DNA of 64,000 bases from Chryseomicrobium palamuruense (GTDB taxonomy: Bacteria; Bacillota; Bacilli; Bacillales_A; Planococcaceae), in assembly GCF_042649045.1 (NCBI RefSeq), contig NZ_JBHSEF010000009.1, positions 372,001 to 436,000 of the forward strand. Reading direction: 5' to 3'. The notes beneath the pieces are model-generated. The model ran no database searches, was not told where the DNA came from, and saw only the letters and a list, made by a program, of their open reading frames with translations. Of this stretch, positions 59,845 to 64,000 are shown one piece after another. Every line of letters starts with the position of its first letter. Position 1 is the first letter of the stretch. The position numbers and the translations under genes were made by a program.

Positions 59845-60958
59845 AACACAAACGAAAAGTCACTTGTTTCCCAACTACGCACGCCGACCTATTGAACTGG
59901 TGAAGGGCCAGGGAACGAAGGTGTGGGACGCGGAAGGCAACGAATACCTCGATTTCATCGCAGGAATCGCCGTTCTTGCCCTGGGTCACGCGCACCCAAA
60001 AGTAAATGAAACGCTGAATCATCAGTCCGAGCAGATTTGGCATGTTTCGAATTTGTTTGAAAGTAGCGGCCAAGAGAAGCTCGCAGCACTACTTACAGCT
60101 GACACACATTTTGAACACGCCTTCTTCTGCAACAGCGGAGCGGAAGCGAACGAAGCAGCTATTAAATTGGCGCGCCGCCATACTGGCAAACATCACATCG
60201 TGACGTTCACGAACTCCTTCCACGGCCGCACATTTGGTGCGATGTCCGCAACGGGACAAGAGAAGGTCCAGCAAGGCTTTGGTCCACTCGTGTCGCGCTT
60301 TACGCATGTTCCGTTTAACGATCCGGACGCGCTTAAAGGTGCAGTGTCCGACGAGACCGCAGCGATAATGCTCGAAATCGTGCAAGGAGAAGGTGGCGTC
60401 AATCCGGTGACGGACGAGTTCGCGGAAACGATTCAGTCGCTATGTGATGAACACGGTCTCTTGCTCATTATTGATGAAGTCCAAACCGGCATCGGCCGCA
60501 CCGGCACGCGCTACGCTTACGAGCAAACCGTACTTAAGCCTGACATCATCACGCTTGCCAAAGGCCTTGGCGGCGGCTTCCCAATTGGCGGTATGCTCGG
60601 CACCGCAGCTCTCGGCACATCACTCGGTCCCGGGTCCCACGGCACAACTTACGGCGGCAACGCTCTCGCCGTCGCTGTTTCGAACACCGTCGTGTCGACC
60701 GTCTTCGAACCAGACTTCCTACGCGACGTCGAAGAAAAAGCTGATTACCTGGCACTCCAACTTGCCGGCCACTACGAAGTCCGTGGACTCGGTCTTCTCA
60801 TGGGTCTTGTCGTCGAAGACAGTGCAGCGTTTGCGACAGATATGCAGTCGAAAGGCTTGCTCGTTGTTCCGGCCGGCCCAAATGTGGTTCGTCTATTGCC
60901 ACCACTAAATGTCAGTTACGAAGAGCTTGACGCAGCCATCGAAATCTTACTAAACTAA
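59837..60958 (+). CDS. argD: Acetylornithine aminotransferase
   Basis: PLP class III aminotransferase that makes N-acetylornithine with glutamate as donor. It has 373 residues. The PLP lysine is in TLAKGLGGGFPIGG near residue 241; IIDEVQTGIGRTG is the cofactor Asp motif. AAGGAGG sits 11 bases before the ATG inside argB. Ends at a terminator; carAB and argF, which follow argD in B. subtilis, are absent here. Confidence 0.95.
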   Translation: MPETQTKSHLFPNYARRPIELVKGQGTKVWDAEGNEYLDFIAGIAVLALGHAHPKVNETLNHQSEQIWHVSNLFESSGQEKLAALLTADTHFEHAFFCNSGAEANEAAIKLARRHTGKHHIVTFTNSFHGRTFGAMSATGQEKVQQGFGPLVSRFTHVPFNDPDALKGAVSDETAAIMLEIVQGEGGVNPVTDEFAETIQSLCDEHGLLLIIDEVQTGIGRTGTRYAYEQTVLKPDIITLAKGLGGGFPIGGMLGTAALGTSLGPGSHGTTYGGNALAVAVSNTVVSTVFEPDFLRDVEEKADYLALQLAGHYEVRGLGLLMGLVVEDSAAFATDMQSKGLLVVPAGPNVVRLLPPLNVSYEELDAAIEILLN

Positions 60959-61018
60959 ACGGACTTTGGATTAAGGTGTTCTGTGAAGCACTATCCAAGG
61001 TCTATGCTCTCTTACAAT

Positions 61019-61073
61019 ACACAAGGACCCGTTCTCAGGAGACTCTTTGAGAAACGGGTCTTTGTGTTTCTAA
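61019..61073 (+). terminator. Terminator of argCJBD
   Basis: ACACAAGGACCCGTTCTCA (61019-61037) pairs with TGAGAAACGGGTCTTTGTGT (61048-61067), one bulge, TTTC tail. Confidence 0.9.
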
Positions 61074-61189
61074 AGAGTTCTTGATACGGAGCCTCGAAAG
61101 GGAGATGACTCGGAAAAGAGTTTGTTTGTCCAGCAAAGCAACCATCCCAAAAAGTCCCGCAACCCCATTAAACGCCGCTATCTCTCGCC

Positions 61190-61320
61190 ACTAGAAAGGG
61201 TTACCCCACTCAAGTGTTTAAAACCTTTCTAATAAAACCCCCCTATGTAAGTCCTTAAAACCTTTCTAATAAACCCACCCCACTTAAATGTTGAAAACCT
61301 TTCTAATAAAACCATCCCCA
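61190..61320. repeat. 37-bp direct repeats, AAAACCTTTCTAATAAA motif
   Basis: AAAACCTTTCTAATAAA starts at 61220, 61257 and 61294 (exact 37-bp period), preceded by a degenerate partial at 61192. Only about 20 bases of each unit are conserved. Located between argD and the OYE gene; nothing else in 61074-61409. Confidence 0.8.
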
Positions 61321-61409
61321 ATACCCGAGTCACTTCGCTTGAACTCTCACCTAACTTTGCGTAACCTAAACACATATTTCACCACACGAAACAAAAAGGA
61401 GCGACACCT

Positions 61410-62531
61410 ATGACAGCAACTTGGAACCAACCACTCACCTTACCAAACGGCGTGACCCTAAAGAACCGCATCGCCATGGCGCCGATGACGACCTATTCTT
61501 CTGAACTGAACGGCGACATATCCGATCAAGAACTTACATACTACGCGCGCCGTGCCAAGTCCGGAATTGGGACAGTTATTACAGCGTGTGCTTATGTACA
61601 ACCACAAGGTGCCGGCTTCGCATGGTCCATTGGCACAGAATCAGATGACCGCATGGAAAGCCTGACGAAACTTGCGTCTGCGATTAAGGACAATGGCGCT
61701 ACAGCGATTTTGCAAATCTTCCATGCCGGACGCCAATCCAACAGCCAAGTCCTTCACGGAGGCACGCCCGTTTCCGCAAGTGACGTTGCGTTCCCGCGCG
61801 AAGGGTCCGAAACACCACGTGCACTAACGGGAGATGAAGTCGAAGAAACCATCAAAGCATTTGGCGAAGCGACCCGCCGTGCCATCGAAGCAGGTTTTGA
61901 CGGAGTAGAGATCCACGGTGCCAACACGTACCTGATCCACCAGTTCTTCTCACCGCACTCTAACCGACGTGAGGACAAATGGGGCCAAGACCGCTCAGCA
62001 TTTCCACTTGCGGTTGTTGCAGAAGTGAAAAAAGCTGTGAGCGACTACGCAAAGACGCCGTTTATTGTAGGATACCGGTTCTCACCAGAAGAAAACTATC
62101 AGCCCGGCTTTACTATAGAAGAAAAGCTTAAACTCATCGACAAACTTGCGGATCAGAATCTAGATTACCTACATGTGTCCTTACAGCAATTTTTTGACAC
62201 GTCGTATGATGACGCTTCCGAAAAGTCCCGTATTGAACGCTTCCAAGAAGTGATTGCAGGTCGTGTTCCACTTATGGGTGTTGGATCACTTAACACGAAA
62301 CATGACCTCGACCGTGCCACTGCATCCGGATTTGCAGAGCTGTTCGCAATCGGGCGAGCACTCATCACCGATCCGGATTGGTATAAAAAAGTATCGGAAA
62401 ACAATGGGGAAGGACTTCTTACAGAAATCGACCCGGATAACCAAGTAGCACTCGACATTCCAGATCCGCTCTGGGACAAAATTATGAATGTCAAAGGCTG
62501 GTTCCCCGTGAAGGAACAAGCAGGGAAGTAA
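61410..62531 (+). CDS. NADH:flavin oxidoreductase, old yellow enzyme family
   Basis: FMN-dependent TIM-barrel oxidoreductase of 373 residues; reduces activated C=C bonds, natural substrate unknown. FMN-binding NRIAMAPMTTY near the start, FHAGRQ, the substrate-binding His/Asn in EIHGANTYLIHQFFSPHSNRRED, and the late GVGSLNT and ALITDPDW segments are intact. AAAAGGAGCGACACC precedes the ATG. Single gene between terminators. Confidence 0.92.
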   Translation: MTATWNQPLTLPNGVTLKNRIAMAPMTTYSSELNGDISDQELTYYARRAKSGIGTVITACAYVQPQGAGFAWSIGTESDDRMESLTKLASAIKDNGATAILQIFHAGRQSNSQVLHGGTPVSASDVAFPREGSETPRALTGDEVEETIKAFGEATRRAIEAGFDGVEIHGANTYLIHQFFSPHSNRREDKWGQDRSAFPLAVVAEVKKAVSDYAKTPFIVGYRFSPEENYQPGFTIEEKLKLIDKLADQNLDYLHVSLQQFFDTSYDDASEKSRIERFQEVIAGRVPLMGVGSLNTKHDLDRATASGFAELFAIGRALITDPDWYKKVSENNGEGLLTEIDPDNQVALDIPDPLWDKIMNVKGWFPVKEQAGK

Positions 62532-62565
62532 GAAATGAACCTAATCACTATAGTGAAAAACTAAA

Positions 62566-62612
62566 AGAGACCCATTCTCTGCCAATCGGCAAAGAATGGA
62601 TCTCTATTTTTT
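62566..62612. terminator. Bidirectional terminator, OYE gene / cupin regulator
   Basis: AGAGACCCATTCT-N-TGCC / GGCA-N-AGAATGG-N2-CTCT, A-run left and T-run right; serves the convergent genes. Confidence 0.85.
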
Positions 62613-62626
62613 ATGTACAAATTTAC

Positions 62627-63184
62627 TTACCGCCACGGAGCAGTCATTGCCCACACAGCAATAGCTGGCGTATCACCATGATTATAGAAGCGATGGGGCA
62701 ACTCAGAATCAAAGTAAATTGCGTCGCCTTCTTCTAGATCATAGCGGTCATCACCCGCTTCGACAATCAACGTTCCTTGGAGAACATACCCACATTCTTC
62801 CCCTTTGTGTTGAATCGGTGGCTCATCCACAGATTCACCAGGATCGACTACAAGTTTGAAGAACCCAATGTCTTTTCCGATACTCGGAGATAATAGATGA
62901 TACTCACAATTCGGACGGATTCTTTTGACGACCAATTCATCTCCACGACGGTATACATTCACACGTTCCCCATCCGTCTGGTCAAAGAACGCAAAAATTT
63001 GCACATTTAAGCTATTGGCAAGATTCCACAATGTTTCGAGGGAAGGCGACACCATCCCGCGCTCAATTTGAGAAATCATGCTTTGACTGACCCCAGCCCG
63101 CTTCGCTAGTTCATCTGACGTAATCCCTAATTCTCGGCGCATCATGCGAATGCGACGACCTATCTCAACCTTCGGAAATTCCAA
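62627..63184 (-). CDS. XRE-cupin transcriptional regulator
   Basis: Protein of 185 residues: HTH (about 8-63, RELGITSDELAKRAGVSQSMISQIERGM) and a cupin_2 sensor domain (about 110-182, with HKGEECGYVLQG and LPHRFYNHGD). This architecture regulates amine, amino-acid or stress genes, often through a small ligand in the cupin. The start is TTG at 63184 (MEFPKVEIGRRIRMMRRELG), seven bases after GAGGTG; the GTG at 63199 is inside that region. The target is not evident; the divergent S-layer gene is possible. Confidence 0.85.
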   Translation of the reverse strand: MEFPKVEIGRRIRMMRRELGITSDELAKRAGVSQSMISQIERGMVSPSLETLWNLANSLNVQIFAFFDQTDGERVNVYRRGDELVVKRIRPNCEYHLLSPSIGKDIGFFKLVVDPGESVDEPPIQHKGEECGYVLQGTLIVEAGDDRYDLEEGDAIYFDSELPHRFYNHGDTPAIAVWAMTAPWR

Positions 63185-63273
63185 CCAACGGCACCTCACT
63201 TTCTATCTATTCACTATTTTCCTACAATTCTGCTAAATGTACAATCATATTTTTCGAAGCACGAATTATATAA

Positions 63274-63327
63274 ATTTGTAAACAATTTAGTCAGAAGTCT
63301 GATGGTACAATATCCATTTGTAAACAA
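63274..63327. promoter_or_regulatory. Direct repeats ATTTGTAAACAA upstream of the S-layer gene
   Basis: Two identical 12-bp sites (63274-63285 and 63316-63327), 42 bp apart, four helical turns. Both lie between the cupin regulator and the S-layer gene. A regulator binding both on the same DNA face is plausible. Confidence 0.45.
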
Positions 63328-63449
63328 ATTGTACGAAAAACGTAAAAACCATGTGTAGATACAATAAATTAACTTCCCAAAATTCTAACAATTTGTTACT
63401 GTTAATAAGAAACGGCCATTGAATGGTCACATTTCCAAGGAGGAAAGTC

Positions 63450-64000
63450 ATGACGAAAAAGAAAGCGTTCTTAACTTCCGCAGTAACGGCAGCAGCCGTA
63501 GCAGCAGCTTTTGCACCCGCGGCTTCCGCAGCAACACCTACATTCACAGATGTAGCTCCACAATACCAAGATGCGGTAAATTACCTAGTTGTAAATGGGA
63601 TTACAGATGGGTTAACGCCAACAACGTTTGGTACAGATTTACATATCAAACGTGTTGACGCCGCATTACTTATTGCACGTTCACTAGGTTTCTCTGAAAA
63701 GAGTCCTTATTCTAAAATTACTTACAAAGATGTACCTGCTCGTGCACAATGGGCGGTAGCGGCACTTAAAGACGCAGGCATCATGGACGGGAAGAACAGC
63801 GAAACATTCGATCCAAATGCACCACTAACACGTAACGAAGTAGCCAAAGTTCTTGTGAACGCAGCACAGTTAGGCGTAGATGACACTGTAAAATCAACTC
63901 AGTTTACAGACGTGAACTCAAACTTTGCAAAATTCGTAGACCGCCTTGTTGAATTCGAAATCACACAAGGGAAAAACGCAACAACGTTTGGTGCCACAGA
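63450..64000 (+). CDS. S-layer protein with SLH domains, 3'-truncated by window edge
   Basis: The frame is open to the end of the window (183 codons). Signal peptide MTKKKAFLTSAVTAAAVAAA followed by AFAPAASA and cleavage before ATPTF. Three SLH domains follow: about 30-80 (FTDVAPQYQDAVNYLVVNGI), 92-145 (YKDVPARAQWAVAALKDAGI) and from 152 (FTDVNSNFAKFVDRLVEFEI). SLH trimers bind pyruvylated secondary cell-wall polymer and anchor S-layer or exoenzyme proteins. AAGGAGGAAAG precedes the ATG. The remainder, and so the exact product, lies outside the window. Confidence 0.92.
   Translation, partial: MTKKKAFLTSAVTAAAVAAAFAPAASAATPTFTDVAPQYQDAVNYLVVNGITDGLTPTTFGTDLHIKRVDAALLIARSLGFSEKSPYSKITYKDVPARAQWAVAALKDAGIMDGKNSETFDPNAPLTRNEVAKVLVNAAQLGVDDTVKSTQFTDVNSNFAKFVDRLVEFEITQGKNATTFGAT

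Overview
This window is a chromosomal segment from a low-to-moderate GC, spore-forming Firmicute of the order Bacillales. The order of conserved genes follows the Bacillus subtilis ywj-ywl-atp-ywm/ywp-ywq region closely: pyrG, ywjG, spo0F, fbaA, tal, murA, glpX, rho, rpmE, tdk, prfA, prmC, spoIIR, ywlC, ywlE, rpiB, ywlG, glyA, upp, mnaA, the atp operon, ywzB, murAA, spoIID, spoIIQ, mbl, fabZ, ywpF, ssbB, ywqA, ywqB. AGGAGG-type ribosome binding sites, GTG/TTG starts and intergenic hairpin families suggest a Planococcaceae/Caryophanaceae member; that family assignment is inference.

Layout. Bases 1-13990 carry nucleotide, glycolysis, cell-wall precursor, transcription-termination and translation-release genes plus the sporulation genes spo0F and spoIIR. 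Bases 14400-21430 carry rpiB, ywlG, glyA, a PAS-GAF-GGDEF-EAL signalling protein, upp and mnaA. Bases 21900-29030 are the complete nine-gene atp operon (I-B-E-F-H-A-G-D-C) behind one strong promoter. Bases 29470-36290 hold a broken NERD-domain gene, ywzB, a second murA, spoIID, spoIIQ, mbl, an EpuA-family gene and fabZ. Bases 36350-50300 are more accessory: a lipoprotein, ywpF, ssbB, SNF2 and SWIM proteins, an XRE regulator with a clear operator, an IDEAL-domain protein, a 34-residue membrane protein missed by length cut-offs, a Yip1/adaptor pair, and yhdT-panF. Bases 50500-53600 look like a sigma-I/RsgI module with a secreted coiled-coil protein, both genes preceded by matching sigma-I-like promoters. 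After that come galE, a REP-associated-type HUH transposase, argCJBD, an old-yellow-enzyme, an XRE-cupin regulator and the start of an S-layer protein.

The most unusual content is between the genes. Eight intergenic spacers, all between 34.2 and 56.7 kb, hold arrays built from 12-bp modules (usually four per 48-bp unit) with a GG dinucleotide every 12 bp and frequent GTAG/GTGG. Several arrays carry hairpins at an end. The two largest arrays flank an HUH (Y1) transposase gene of the REP-associated type at 55654-56340, so this may be an undescribed REP/RAYT-like element that grows as long modular arrays. A second set of spacers (6.7-20.1 kb) holds two families of large imperfect palindromes. 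A third set holds degenerate 21-22 bp tandem repeats, each spacer with its own motif. No rRNA, tRNA, CRISPR array or prophage was seen.
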